Shown: positions 8,770 to 17,438, counted from the stretch's first letter. The stretch: 47,412 nucleotides of DNA from Avoscillospira sp045530865 (GCA_045530865.1 JAZSCX010000009.1:1-47412); one strand, 5' to 3'. The notes: generated from the letters alone by a model not told the origin. Program-made: numbers and translations.

Positions 8770-9888
8770 ATGGCAGAAATCAGCCTGAATCATGTAAAAA
8801 AAGTCTATGATAAATCCGTTGTTGCTGTTCAGGATTTTCATATGGATATTGCCGATAAGGAGTTTATCGTTCTGGTCGGCCCTTCCGGCTGCGGAAAATC
8901 CACCACTCTGCGTATGATTGCCGGCTTGGAGGAAATTACGGAGGGTGAGATTTCCATCGGCGGCAAGGTTGTTAATAACGTTCTAGCCAGAGACCGGGAT
9001 ATTGCCATGGTTTTTCAGGACTATGCCCTGTATCCCCATATGACGGTCTATGACAACATTGCTTATGGCCTGAAGCTCCGGAAATATCCCCGCCGGGTGA
9101 TTGATCAAAAAGTTCGGGAAGCGGCGGAAATTCTGGATATCACTGATCTTTTGAAGCGAAAGCCGAAGGCGCTTTCCGGTGGTCAACGGCAGCGTGTTGC
9201 CATTGGCCGTGCCATCGTGCGCAATCCCAAGGTTTTCCTGATGGATGAACCGCTGTCCAATCTGGATGCCAAGCTCCGCAATCAGATGCGGACAGAAATC
9301 ATGAAGCTGCGCAGCAGACTGCAGACGACCTTTGTCTATGTCACGCATGATCAGACGGAAGCCATGACCCTTGGTGACCGGATCGTAATCATGAAGGATG
9401 GCTTTGTACAGCAGATCGGAACACCCCGCGAGGTGTTCTATCATCCGGCCAATCTCTTTGTTGCAGGCTTTGTTGGAGCACCGCGGATGAATCTGTTTTC
9501 TGCAGAGCTCTGCAAAGATGCCGATGGATATGTTGTTTCCATTGCAGATAAACAGATCCGGCTTTCTGCCGCAAAACAAAAGCTTCTGGAAGCGCGTCGT
9601 GTAGAGCCCAGGTCTGTGACCCTTGGTATCCGTCCGGAGCATATTCTGGTTTCCAAGGATGAAAATGACTTCTCCGGTGTGATCGAGCTGTCGGAAATGA
9701 TGGGTTCCAGTATTCATCTTCATGTTCGCTTTGGCGGAGAAGAAGCAGTTGTCCTTCTGCCCGATACCGATGATGCTGCAGAGCAATCCGCAAACGGACA
9801 GACTGTTCATTTTTCCTTTGATGAAAACCGGATTTTATTGTTTGATCCGGAAAGCGAATTGAATCTGTTTGCAGAAACCACACAGTGA
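8770..9888 (+). CDS. Sugar ABC transporter ATP-binding protein (MsmK/UgpC type)
   Basis: The 372-residue ATPase has Walker A GPSGCGKST, Q-loop region DYALYPHMTVYDN, signature LSGGQRQR, Walker B VFLMDEPLSNLDAK and H-loop VTHDQTEA. A C-terminal regulatory/TOBE region of about 130 residues (ITLGIRPEHILVS-like) follows. This long C-terminal extension is the mark of carbohydrate-importer ATPases rather than MacB ATPases, so it most likely powers the permeases at 3944-5772. It starts 3 bp after the MacB-like gene, in the same operon. Confidence 0.93.
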   Translation: MAEISLNHVKKVYDKSVVAVQDFHMDIADKEFIVLVGPSGCGKSTTLRMIAGLEEITEGEISIGGKVVNNVLARDRDIAMVFQDYALYPHMTVYDNIAYGLKLRKYPRRVIDQKVREAAEILDITDLLKRKPKALSGGQRQRVAIGRAIVRNPKVFLMDEPLSNLDAKLRNQMRTEIMKLRSRLQTTFVYVTHDQTEAMTLGDRIVIMKDGFVQQIGTPREVFYHPANLFVAGFVGAPRMNLFSAELCKDADGYVVSIADKQIRLSAAKQKLLEARRVEPRSVTLGIRPEHILVSKDENDFSGVIELSEMMGSSIHLHVRFGGEEAVVLLPDTDDAAEQSANGQTVHFSFDENRILLFDPESELNLFAETTQ

Positions 9889-9895
9889 GGTTGTT

Positions 9896-10276
9896 ATGGT
9901 AGAGGTTGTTGCTGCACTGATTTGGAAAGAAAATCGGTTTCTTGCCTGTCAAAGACCTGCAAATAAAGCAAGAGGGCTTCTTTGGGAATTTGTTGGGGGC
10001 AAGGTAGAGCCCGGTGAAACAAAGCAGCAGGCCCTGATTCGGGAGTGCAGGGAAGAGTTGGATGTTGCCGTTGAGGTAGGAGAAGTGTTCCTGCAGCTGC
10101 AGCATGAATATCCGGATCTGACAGTGTCGCTGACTTTGTTCCATGCGAAAATTATTTCCGGCACGCCACAAAAGCTGGAACACCATGACATTCGTTGGAT
10201 CACAACGGCAGAGATCGATCAGTATGATTTTTGTCCCGCTGATGAAGAAATTCTGAAAAAATTGAAAACATTGTAA
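9896..10276 (+). CDS. mutT: NUDIX hydrolase, MutT-like
   Basis: The 126-residue protein carries a NUDIX box beginning GGKVEPGETKQQAL and continuing IRECREELDV, which fits the consensus G-x5-E-x7-REUxEExGU. Family members hydrolyse oxidised nucleotides such as 8-oxo-dGTP to keep them out of DNA, and size and N-terminus (MVEVVAALIWKENRFLACQR) suit MutT. The ATG at 9896 follows GTGAGG; an earlier TTG in frame at 9869 would overlap the ATPase gene. It ends the operon just before a strong terminator. Confidence 0.88.
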   Translation: MVEVVAALIWKENRFLACQRPANKARGLLWEFVGGKVEPGETKQQALIRECREELDVAVEVGEVFLQLQHEYPDLTVSLTLFHAKIISGTPQKLEHHDIRWITTAEIDQYDFCPADEEILKKLKTL

Positions 10277-10278
10277 GC

Positions 10279-10315
10279 GAAAAAATCCCCATCTTTGTGA
10301 TGGGGATTTTTGTAT
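10279..10315 (+). terminator. Intrinsic terminator after mutT
   Basis: The stem AAAAATCCCCATC and its complement close a 5-nt loop and are followed by T residues. The stem is symmetric in A and T flanks, so it can also end minus-strand transcripts of the cotJC 3-prime piece. Confidence 0.85.
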
Positions 10316-10318
10316 GGA

Positions 10319-10399
10319 TTACAGATCCAGCGCCGGGTTCATAGCATAGATATTTTTCTGATTGAGACGTTCCCGCAGAAGCTGAATGGCTTCACCGAA
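10319..10399 (-). pseudogene. cotJC: cotJC piece 3 (C-terminal end)
   Basis: On the minus strand this encodes FGE, shared with the junction, then AIQLLRERLNQKNIYAMNPA and DL before the stop. It is the C-terminus of the spore-coat manganese-catalase-like protein CotJC, whose family ends in a similar QRFGE...NFYAxNPxFD pattern. It has no start of its own. It resumes cotJC exactly where piece 2 (17442-17792) breaks off; the two share the 9-bp core TTCACCGAA (10391-10399 and 17442-17450). As it stands it cannot be expressed; after excision of element A it would be in frame. Confidence 0.88.
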
Positions 10400-10408
10400 G
10401 CGTACAAG
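10398..10408. repeat. Element A left attachment arm
   Basis: AAGCGTACAAG directly follows the core TTCACCGAA and overlaps its last two bases. It is the exact inverse complement of the arm at 17428-17438. Confidence 0.8.
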
Positions 10409-10425
10409 TTGGACATAAATTTCCC

Positions 10426-11919
10426 TTAGATTCTCCATTCGATTTTAATGGAATCACTGATGGCGTAGATGACTCGGATGAGCTGATCCACGGTCTGGCG
10501 CTTGTCATCGAAGCTCAGTTCCTCCCACATGGTCAGGTGGTTGCTGATCTCTGTATAGTCAGCTTCCTTATGAAGCTTCAACTCGGAGATGCGCTTCATT
10601 AGTTCCTGCTTCTTGCCATCCAATTCCCGCACCCGTTCGCCGATGTAGCGGAAGAGGACATCATCGGCGCTGGCCATACGATTCATCAGTGACGAGATTT
10701 CATCTTCTACCTGTGCGAGCTGTACGTTCAGCGTGGTCAATTCGGGGTTAAGGATATTACCTTTACGCTTCTTCAGTGCTTTGAATTGCGCCAGCTTCTT
10801 GAGCATCTCGTTGTAGATCAGTTGTTCAAACTCATCCGAGTAGATCGTGCCGGGACCTTCGCAGGCTCTGGAGTTCATCTTATTGGAGCAGAGGAAGTAT
10901 CTTGAGCGTGTGGTTGAGTAGTGTTTGTCTACCAGTGCGTAGCCACAAACACCACATTTGATCTTTCCGGCCAGCCATGTGTTCTTAGCTTTCTGGTAGG
11001 GCTTGATCTGCTGAGCCTCCAGACACTTTGCTCGACACTTCAACCATAGGTCAGAAGGAATGATACCTTCGTGAGGTGCCAACACCAGATGGTTTCCTTC
11101 GAGATTCATTTGCTTGCGGCCTGTTGAGTCCTGCCCCTTGTAATAATAACAGCCGTTTGTCCCGATGAAGTCGCTCGGCTCATTTGCCATGATTGCGCCC
11201 TGATCATGATAGAACTCATAGACCGAAAGGTCGGCACGCACATAGATGGGGTTTCTGAGAACATCCGCCAGCCGAGTGCGCCCCCACGGTTTGCCGTTCT
11301 TCAAGATGCCATGCTCCTGAAAATATCGGATGATATCGCCGTAGGAACACTCGGGTTTAGAATAGAGTTCGTAGATCAGCTTGACCTGTTCAGCTTCGTC
11401 AGGGTTGATTTCGTACATCGAGGTTTTGACACCTTCGATGGTTGTAGGCACCAATCGGAATCCATAAGGGACTCTGCCACCCATATAGAAGCTCTTTTGA
11501 CTGCGGGAGAAGTATGCGTCTGCGACACGCTTCTGAATGGTTTCACGCTCCAATTGAGCAAAGACAATGCAGATGTTGAGCATGGCTCGGCCCATCGGGG
11601 AAGAGGTATCGAACTTCTCAGTCGTTGATACGAACTCAACCTTGTACTTCTCGAAGCGTTCCATCATGGTAGAGAAGTCCAGAATCGAACGGCTAATACG
11701 ATCCAGCTTATAGACCACGACTTTGCTGATGATTCCATTTTCGATATCGTTCATCATTTCCGCAAAGGCGGGGCGGTCTGTATTCTTACCGCTGTAGCCT
11801 CTGTCGGTATATACTTTGTAGGCTTCACCTCGCATCTCATATTTGCAGAACTCGATCTGACTTTCGATAGAAATACTGTCGGCTCTGTCAACGGATTGTC
11901 TTGTGTAGATTGCGTTCAT
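10426..11919 (-). CDS. Large serine recombinase (integrase/excisionase) of element A
   Basis: The 497-residue site-specific recombinase has a resolvase-type catalytic domain (residues 1-140) with the nucleophile region YTRQSVDRADSISIESQ and the VVVYKLDRISRS motif. A recombinase domain follows (GGRVPYGFRLVP onward), then a zinc ribbon (CGVCGYALVDKHYS with later CSNKMNSRAC) and a C-terminal coiled-coil stretch. Such proteins integrate and, with a directionality factor, excise DNA without host factors. AAAGGAG precedes the ATG. The stop lies about 20 bp from the left attachment arm, the usual place for an integrase gene. It shares the family but little obvious sequence with the element B enzyme, so the two insertions are independent. 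Confidence 0.93.
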   Translation of the reverse strand: MNAIYTRQSVDRADSISIESQIEFCKYEMRGEAYKVYTDRGYSGKNTDRPAFAEMMNDIENGIISKVVVYKLDRISRSILDFSTMMERFEKYKVEFVSTTEKFDTSSPMGRAMLNICIVFAQLERETIQKRVADAYFSRSQKSFYMGGRVPYGFRLVPTTIEGVKTSMYEINPDEAEQVKLIYELYSKPECSYGDIIRYFQEHGILKNGKPWGRTRLADVLRNPIYVRADLSVYEFYHDQGAIMANEPSDFIGTNGCYYYKGQDSTGRKQMNLEGNHLVLAPHEGIIPSDLWLKCRAKCLEAQQIKPYQKAKNTWLAGKIKCGVCGYALVDKHYSTTRSRYFLCSNKMNSRACEGPGTIYSDEFEQLIYNEMLKKLAQFKALKKRKGNILNPELTTLNVQLAQVEDEISSLMNRMASADDVLFRYIGERVRELDGKKQELMKRISELKLHKEADYTEISNHLTMWEELSFDDKRQTVDQLIRVIYAISDSIKIEWRI

Positions 11920-11944
11920 TCGGTAGCTCCTTTCACATAGGAAA

Positions 11945-11979
11945 GAGCTGCTGACAGGTACATCATACCGCAGCAGCTC
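11945..11979 (-). promoter_or_regulatory. Hairpin between small ORF and integrase
   Basis: GAGCTGCTG and CAGCAGCTC form a 9-bp stem around a 17-nt loop, just before the integrase ribosome site. There is no long T run, so it may be an attenuator or processing site rather than a true terminator. Confidence 0.4.
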
Positions 11980-12187
11980 CTAAATAGCTATTACTTTCAT
12001 GTTGATTTGTATATTTAATAAAAACCTCAAACAGCCCTTCCTCGATGCATCGCCGCTGTTCAATGCGTTCCTCATCAGAAAGCTGAGGGGAGAGGTTTTC
12101 AATGGTGATTGTGCCTTTTCTGCCGGAAACAATGTGCGCGTCACTATCATAAGTGAAGGGGCGGATAATAATAGATATCACCTCCAA
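11963..12187 (-). CDS. Small ORF upstream of the element A integrase
   Basis: Up to 74 residues, containing RPFTYDSDAHIVSGRKGTI and then LSDEERIEQRRCIEEGLFEV. I do not recognise a function with certainty. The exact start is unclear: TTG (12187) and GTG (12181) overlap the GGAGG stretch, and ATT codons lie at proper spacing behind it. It is co-oriented with the integrase and 43 bp upstream of it, the usual place for a recombination directionality factor or accessory protein. No helix-turn-helix was identified. Element B has a small ORF in the same relative position. Confidence 0.55.
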   Translation of the reverse strand: MEVISIIIRPFTYDSDAHIVSGRKGTITIENLSPQLSDEERIEQRRCIEEGLFEVFIKYTNQHESNSYLGAAAV

Positions 12188-12206
12188 GGTGTGGTACGTT
12201 CAGTAC

Positions 12207-12236
12207 ATTGTATTTTTGATAAACTTGTCCTATGCA
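12207..12236 (-). promoter_or_regulatory. Possible sigma-E-like promoter for the element A integrase operon
   Basis: On the minus strand AATACAAT (12214-12207) matches the mother-cell sigma-E -10 consensus CATACAmT at 7 of 8 positions. TGCATAGG sits 14 bp upstream where the sigma-E -35 (KTCATATT) would be, with 5 of 8 matches. TACAAT could equally be a sigma-A -10, with TTGCAT 19 bp upstream. The assignment is suggestive only. Confidence 0.4.
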
Positions 12237-12276
12237 AAGCGGGAGAGCCGAACTGTGTCGACTCTCCCGCGGTTTG

Positions 12277-13122
12277 TTACATGGTCTGCTGCCAGGTATA
12301 GGTTTGTTCGCCCTCATGGTCATCTGCTTTGTGACCGAGGGAGATTTTCTTTTGCTTCTCCTTACGGAGTGTTTTGCTGTCGGTGTGGTGATGCTGGGTA
12401 GTTGCATCTATCACCGGCGCAGCAGACTGAGACTGTTCCAGTCGCCGCCCGATTTGAACCAGAGCAGAAGCAACGCTGCCATAGCCAGTGCCATCACCAC
12501 CGTGACCACTGTCGGCCAGTCCCATTCCGGAAGTGACAGGTGCAGCCTGGGCAGTCTGATTCTGCGCCGCAAAGAAGATTTCTCTTTCGGATTCCCAGCC
12601 TGTTCTGTCATCTGCTCCAGATGCTTCGCCACTTTCAGCAGCTCGTCCATCTGTGCCTGTGTCGCATATGCTGTCGGCCTCTCGAACAGTCTGCGGAGGT
12701 ACTCCGTCTGCCAGTCGCTCTGTTCCTCCAAGGTTTTCAACCGGCTCTCGATGCGTTCCATGGATTCCGGCATCGTCCAGTTGATCACCACGTGATGCTC
12801 CTGCACCTGCGGCTCTTCCGGCATCGGCGGTGTGGTCTGCTCCGGTTCTGTCTGTCTCATATGCGGGTGACGATTTCTCTCCATGAGCTCGTCCATAGAG
12901 AAGGTCTGCTCGGATGTCAAATTCATGTTCCATATTCTCCTTCAAATATTTATCACCGAACAGCAGGCGGTCACGACACTGCCAGCCGCTCGGTGTGGTG
13001 TAGGTGATGTTTTGCCTGGACTTCTCCCAGCGCACTTTGTAGCCTTCGCTTTCCATGAGAGCGATGAACTCATCACGGTTGGATGCGTGGCGCATGCAGA
13101 TGAACGAATATGTATCAGCCAT
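12277..13122 (-). pseudogene. Relaxase C-terminal remnant (Tn1549-like)
   Basis: The 281-codon frame begins MADTYSFICMRHASNRDEF and continues RDRLLFGDKYLKENMEHEF. From memory this resembles the middle-to-C-terminal part of MobA/VirD2-like relaxases from Tn1549-type conjugative transposons. The catalytic N-terminal domain with its histidine triad is absent: an in-frame stop lies six codons before the first ATG and no homologous sequence continues upstream. The C-terminal half is low in hydrophobic residues because it overlaps another gene in a different frame. I read it as a fossil of a former conjugative or mobilisable element. Confidence 0.55.
12411..12926 (-). CDS. Small membrane protein overlapping the relaxase remnant
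   Basis: The 171-residue frame starts MNLTSEQTFSMDELMERNRH. A charged helical region follows (ESMERIESRLKTLEEQSDWQ), then one C-terminal membrane segment (VVTVVMALAMAALLLLWF). It lies entirely inside the relaxase frame, shifted. Both frames look protein-like. I recall similar overlapping small genes next to Tn1549-type relaxases, where they are thought to belong to the mobilisation module, but no function can be assigned here. GAAGGAG precedes the ATG at somewhat long spacing. Confidence 0.55.
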   Translation of the reverse strand: MNLTSEQTFSMDELMERNRHPHMRQTEPEQTTPPMPEEPQVQEHHVVINWTMPESMERIESRLKTLEEQSDWQTEYLRRLFERPTAYATQAQMDELLKVAKHLEQMTEQAGNPKEKSSLRRRIRLPRLHLSLPEWDWPTVVTVVMALAMAALLLLWFKSGGDWNSLSLLRR

Positions 13123-13255
13123 GCGTCTGATTGGAGATTAAAGCTGTAAGATAAAGGCGTTGGGGCTTATGCTTGTTAATGGAACATCTTGTTTTACAGC
13201 CCGGTTTATAGTACACTTGATGTAATAGAATTACATTTACAAAGGTGGTGCTCGC

Positions 13256-14446
13256 ATGATTTCAAGCACAATCTACAGCAAGGGGAAAGATAATTTTAAG
13301 GATTACACCTTTTCTGCAAGAGAGTGGTCTGCTCCTACCATGGTGTCGCCGAAAGAAATCCGGGAGAGGATCGACAGCTTTGCTCTGTGCGGTCGTAAGA
13401 TCAAACGTATGCGCTTGATCGGTTTAAGCTATTTCCATACCCGTGATTGGGTTGAAGAAGCGGCTTATCGACAGGTCGAGTACCTACCTGAAGAGGAGCG
13501 CCAGCGCAGATCCAATTATCCAACGATTGATCCTACTATGCAGTTCAGCAGATATGCTCAAATTGACGAGCCTATTCTGATTGAGTTTGAGGATGGAGAT
13601 GTCTTTGAAATCGACACTCCTCAGGATCCGGAATTCCGGATGAGCATGAATTGTATCCCGTGGTGGATTAACGCTGGAACAAATCAACCCAATATAGAAG
13701 CTGATATTCTCTTTTCCCCCTGCATCGGTCAGGAGGTTGTATCGGTTGAAGTCAATACCCGAACAACAGGCAAGGATCCCATGTTCTTCTGCGCCTTTGA
13801 TGAACCACCATATCAGAGGGTGCTTGTTTCCAATGTGACGCTCCGTTTGGAGAACGGAGTGGGGCTGCAAATCAGTCCCGATATTGACTACTGCGAGGTT
13901 GCATGCGTTGACACAAGCAATGAGTGGGTAAAAATCAGCTTTTCTGAGTTGAAAGACGCGCTCTTCAATTGGGATGACCTTCACAATGATGAGACCACTG
14001 GCTTTGAAGCTGAGAGTCATATGCTTTTCTTTGGAAGAAAAGGAGCAAAACACACCAAAGTGCCATACATGACGCTTTCCTCAAGCGGTAAGGACAACGC
14101 CTGCCTTCATATTTCTGTCGAGGATTTCCTCATGCTTGACTGGTGTATTTCCCTTGCTATTGGGAGCTGGTTCGATGAGTATGGCGAGTATCATTTCAGC
14201 CATAAAGAGTGGTATGATCTCCTTGATGAAGCATGGCGAATTCTCTCTGCCGATGACTTTGACACTCTGTTTGACGAGCTCATTGAGTGGCAAGGAAAGG
14301 GCAATTACATGATGTGGAAGCTCAATACTCGAGGGGCATCTTTCTGGAAAGAACGGGATAAATACAGAACACAGATCAAGGATATCCGCGAGTGGTCTGA
14401 TTTGGTTTTGGGATCAAAAGACACCATGGACATTTACGGTTTTTAA
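13256..14446 (+). CDS. Unknown protein, first gene of element A cargo
   Basis: A 396-residue, soluble-looking protein that I do not recognise. It is rich in aromatic and acidic residues, with no signal peptide or membrane segment. Notable stretches are MISSTIYSKGKDNFKDYTFS at the start, WVEEAAYRQVEYLPEEERQR and SFWKERDKYRTQIKDIREWS near the end. AAAGGTGG precedes the ATG. The gene ends 20 bp before the WG-repeat gene, and both are on the plus strand opposite to the integrase, so they form a two-gene cargo operon. Their paired, isolated position in a mobile element suggests accessory function, possibly defence or surface related; that is inference. Confidence 0.75.
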   Translation: MISSTIYSKGKDNFKDYTFSAREWSAPTMVSPKEIRERIDSFALCGRKIKRMRLIGLSYFHTRDWVEEAAYRQVEYLPEEERQRRSNYPTIDPTMQFSRYAQIDEPILIEFEDGDVFEIDTPQDPEFRMSMNCIPWWINAGTNQPNIEADILFSPCIGQEVVSVEVNTRTTGKDPMFFCAFDEPPYQRVLVSNVTLRLENGVGLQISPDIDYCEVACVDTSNEWVKISFSELKDALFNWDDLHNDETTGFEAESHMLFFGRKGAKHTKVPYMTLSSSGKDNACLHISVEDFLMLDWCISLAIGSWFDEYGEYHFSHKEWYDLLDEAWRILSADDFDTLFDELIEWQGKGNYMMWKLNTRGASFWKERDKYRTQIKDIREWSDLVLGSKDTMDIYGF

Positions 14447-14465
14447 GCGTTAGAGGGGTGAAGAA

Positions 14466-17345
14466 ATGGGACTTATCGACAAGGTAAAAAGATACTTTCA
14501 GAAAGAAAATAATGAAGCATCTGAGACAAGTGCTGCACCTGCAATAAAAGAACCGCTTCCCGTAGAGGATTTGCCGTCTACAGTTCAGCCTCTCACAACA
14601 GATGCCCTACATGTAGCTGAGCTTCGCGGCGCATTTGCCGGACAGAAATGGGCTTCACCTACTGAGGCAACCTCAGAGGTATATATTTGGCGAAAAGCCG
14701 ATGAGTTTATCAAACAGTGGCTGCCCGATAAGGGATATACAATTTTAGAATCAGCGATCTTCGACGACTGTATCGGATATCGCTGTAACAGAAAAGGCTA
14801 CGCCTATACTATTTTCATGTATGCCTATGGCGAACGAAAAACCGCTTTGCTGGACGGAGAGTATTGCAGTAAGTTCAAATCGTTCCCATTTGCGCAAAAT
14901 AGCACGATTTTAGTCGTATACCTTAAGGTTGATCGGAAAGACAACGGCAACAGCATAGAATACAAGGTTGGGCGCTACGGAGGAACAGATTCTGAACCGG
15001 AGTTCTGGAGACTGAATGATATCGAGGGAATGCCTATCCTTGAATACTATCCTCGTAAAGAAATGGCGGATCAGCTTTGGCAGTTTATGTATGCCTTTAA
15101 CCGTGAAGATACGGACATTTATGACTGCATTATTACAGATGAGAATCCATCAATAGAGTGTGGTCCCGAATATTCCGGAGTATCGTTAAACAGTGCGTTT
15201 TACGGTACTTTGAAAAGACTTCATAAAGAATATGGAGATATGAAACTGGGCTATGTCCGGGTGAACGATGTGGTCTATTGCTCCGTGCCTTATATAGAAG
15301 GTCTTGGCTTTTTCAGTTGGAGTTCCTATCAGGCAACTGATCGTATGCACAGTATGGGGTGCCACCCCTTTGATGGTGGAAAACTGAAAATCGAGGAGTT
15401 TATCGGAACTGATTTGCGAGAGCCGGATGATCTGTTCGCACACATACCTAAACTTGTAAACGCCGTTCCTCTATCACCTGTTCCCACAGAACGCTTCGCT
15501 GTGAAGCTTTTCTTTAATAATGGAGAATGCAGGAAATATGTACTGCCGATTTTGGCTGAGGATGAGCGAGAGGATGTTCTTTCTTATCGGGGCCATGTTT
15601 TCACTAATGGTATCTGGTCCTCTGTATCTGTTATTCCCCGCCACGAAAACCGCTACAATGGCTATCCAGAATGTGGGCCTGCAATCATGTTCAAGAATGA
15701 GTTCTACGTTGCTGGGACACGCTGCTACTTGGAGAGTGAGCCGTACTCCGAACCAGAGCTGGCATATGAAATCGTCTATTCAGATGCAACGCACAAAATC
15801 AGGAAACTTTGGACATGGAATGTAAACTCTCTATATGAAGATGAGGAGACTGGCCTGTTGAAAGTGCTCGTCAGTGGTCAGGCATTTAACTGGCGTGGGA
15901 AATCAGTATTTGCGTCCATTGACGGAAAGCGGATGACCAGCCTAACTTTTGATATCATAGATAATTTTCAAGAGGGCCTTGCCCGTATTGCTATCAGCGG
16001 CCATGGATATGGTTTCGTCGATAAGACCATGAAACTTGTTATTCCGATGAAATATGATGAAGCCGAGGATTTTAAGGACGGTAAGGCAAAAGTCCGCCTT
16101 GGTGATAAGTGGATATTCATTGATAGAACAGGTCATGAGTTAGAACTGGCACTGGGAATCAATCAGGAGAGATATCAGGAAGTTGGTAATTATTTTGAGG
16201 GAATGTGCCGCGTATCCACGCTCAAACTGCGCTTTATGGATCTTGCATATTATTCTGACTATGAGCAAATTGCTGGTACTTGGGGATTTGTCAATGAATG
16301 TGGTGAAGAGGTAATCCCCCCTCAGTATATCTACGCCAACGATTTTGAAGACGGTATTGCCATTGTTGCAAAAGGAAAATGGACCATTGACCCCAAATGG
16401 GATAATCAGTATAACCAGGGCCGTTACTGGACAGAAGAAGAACTTTGGGGTGCAATTGACAAGGATGGTAACGAGGTTATTCCCTTCATCTTCGATGAGA
16501 TCAAACACTTTTTTGATCGCACTGATATGTTTATGGCCCATTACGGCAGCTGGAAAGACGGTCGCTGGGGCGTGATTGATAACAAGGGAAAATGGTTGGC
16601 AGAGCCTATCTTTGAAGGACTAAGCTATGAATCCTGGGAGGATCTGGTTGTATTTTATGCCGAAGATCCAGATGCAACTGGTGATGATCTCCCGATGGGA
16701 ATCTATAATCTCACACAAAAGAAGGTCTTGTTCGAACCTCAGTTCCTTGATGTTGACTTCTGCAGCAACGGCGATATGGAAGTTGAAGTGTTTGACCAGG
16801 AGCTTGGCCGTACAATCGAGAAGATTATTGATCGCAACGGTAAAGAACGATTCAAATCAATATACTCTTCCATATACACATGGAAAGAACCATACGAAGT
16901 TGTAATTCGCGATATAGACGGTGATAAGCACGGCCTAATAGATAAAAACGGCAATGTAATTCTTCCTTGCATTCATGAAGTTCCCTGGGACGGTATCTGG
17001 CATGAGCAAAAAAGAATCCGTTTCGAGGAAAACGGAAAGCAGGGACTGAAAGATTATGACGGAAACATAGTAATTCCAGCGATCTACCTTGAAATATACG
17101 GTATAAGACATCCCTATTTCACGATTAGAGCAGGGGATAAAGATCACTATGATGGTTATGTCAGTGCAGACGGCAAAACATCCGTAACTGGTGGTTCCAA
17201 AGGTAAATGCAAAGAAGGGCTTATTACACCAGATGGCAATATAGTGCTTCCTGCGCAATATGAGCGTATTGGCTGGTGCAAAGATAACAAACACTTCTTC
17301 TGTTGTACCGATGGCCTCTGCGAGATGTATGTAGTAGAGGAATAG
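14466..17345 (+). CDS. Large WG-repeat protein, element A cargo
   Basis: A 959-residue protein without signal peptide. The N-terminal 500 residues are unrecognised. From about residue 510 to the end there are repeated units of the WG type: GYGFVDKTMKLVIPMKYDEA, TWGFVNECGEEVIPPQYIYA, LWGAIDKDGNEVIPFIFDEI, RWGVIDNKGKWLAEPIFEGL, KHGLIDKNGNVILPCI and KQGLKDYDGNIVIPAIYLEI. WG repeats are thought to build beta-propeller-like scaffolds for binding. RBS AGGGGTG precedes the ATG by 6 bp. It follows the unknown 396-residue gene and ends before a strong terminator. Partner and ligand are unknown. Confidence 0.85.
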   Translation: MGLIDKVKRYFQKENNEASETSAAPAIKEPLPVEDLPSTVQPLTTDALHVAELRGAFAGQKWASPTEATSEVYIWRKADEFIKQWLPDKGYTILESAIFDDCIGYRCNRKGYAYTIFMYAYGERKTALLDGEYCSKFKSFPFAQNSTILVVYLKVDRKDNGNSIEYKVGRYGGTDSEPEFWRLNDIEGMPILEYYPRKEMADQLWQFMYAFNREDTDIYDCIITDENPSIECGPEYSGVSLNSAFYGTLKRLHKEYGDMKLGYVRVNDVVYCSVPYIEGLGFFSWSSYQATDRMHSMGCHPFDGGKLKIEEFIGTDLREPDDLFAHIPKLVNAVPLSPVPTERFAVKLFFNNGECRKYVLPILAEDEREDVLSYRGHVFTNGIWSSVSVIPRHENRYNGYPECGPAIMFKNEFYVAGTRCYLESEPYSEPELAYEIVYSDATHKIRKLWTWNVNSLYEDEETGLLKVLVSGQAFNWRGKSVFASIDGKRMTSLTFDIIDNFQEGLARIAISGHGYGFVDKTMKLVIPMKYDEAEDFKDGKAKVRLGDKWIFIDRTGHELELALGINQERYQEVGNYFEGMCRVSTLKLRFMDLAYYSDYEQIAGTWGFVNECGEEVIPPQYIYANDFEDGIAIVAKGKWTIDPKWDNQYNQGRYWTEEELWGAIDKDGNEVIPFIFDEIKHFFDRTDMFMAHYGSWKDGRWGVIDNKGKWLAEPIFEGLSYESWEDLVVFYAEDPDATGDDLPMGIYNLTQKKVLFEPQFLDVDFCSNGDMEVEVFDQELGRTIEKIIDRNGKERFKSIYSSIYTWKEPYEVVIRDIDGDKHGLIDKNGNVILPCIHEVPWDGIWHEQKRIRFEENGKQGLKDYDGNIVIPAIYLEIYGIRHPYFTIRAGDKDHYDGYVSADGKTSVTGGSKGKCKEGLITPDGNIVLPAQYERIGWCKDNKHFFCCTDGLCEMYVVEE

Positions 17346-17355
17346 GGTAAAAAGC

Positions 17356-17398
17356 AACCTCCTGAACTACCAATGGGAAGTAGTTCAGGAGGTTTTAT
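17356..17398 (+). terminator. Terminator of the cargo operon
   Basis: AACCTCCTGAACTAC (17356-17370) pairs perfectly with 17380-17394 over 15 bp with a 9-nt loop, followed by TTTT. It sits just inside the right end of element A and would keep cargo transcription out of cotJC. Confidence 0.85.
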
Positions 17399-17427
17399 TG
17401 TCAGCAGCTCCATTTTTGCGTTTCCAT

Positions 17428-17438
17428 CTTGTACGCTT
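17428..17438. repeat. Element A right attachment arm
   Basis: CTTGTACGCTT, the exact inverse complement of 10398-10408, lies 3 bp before the core copy TTCACCGAA at 17442-17450. Confidence 0.8.
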
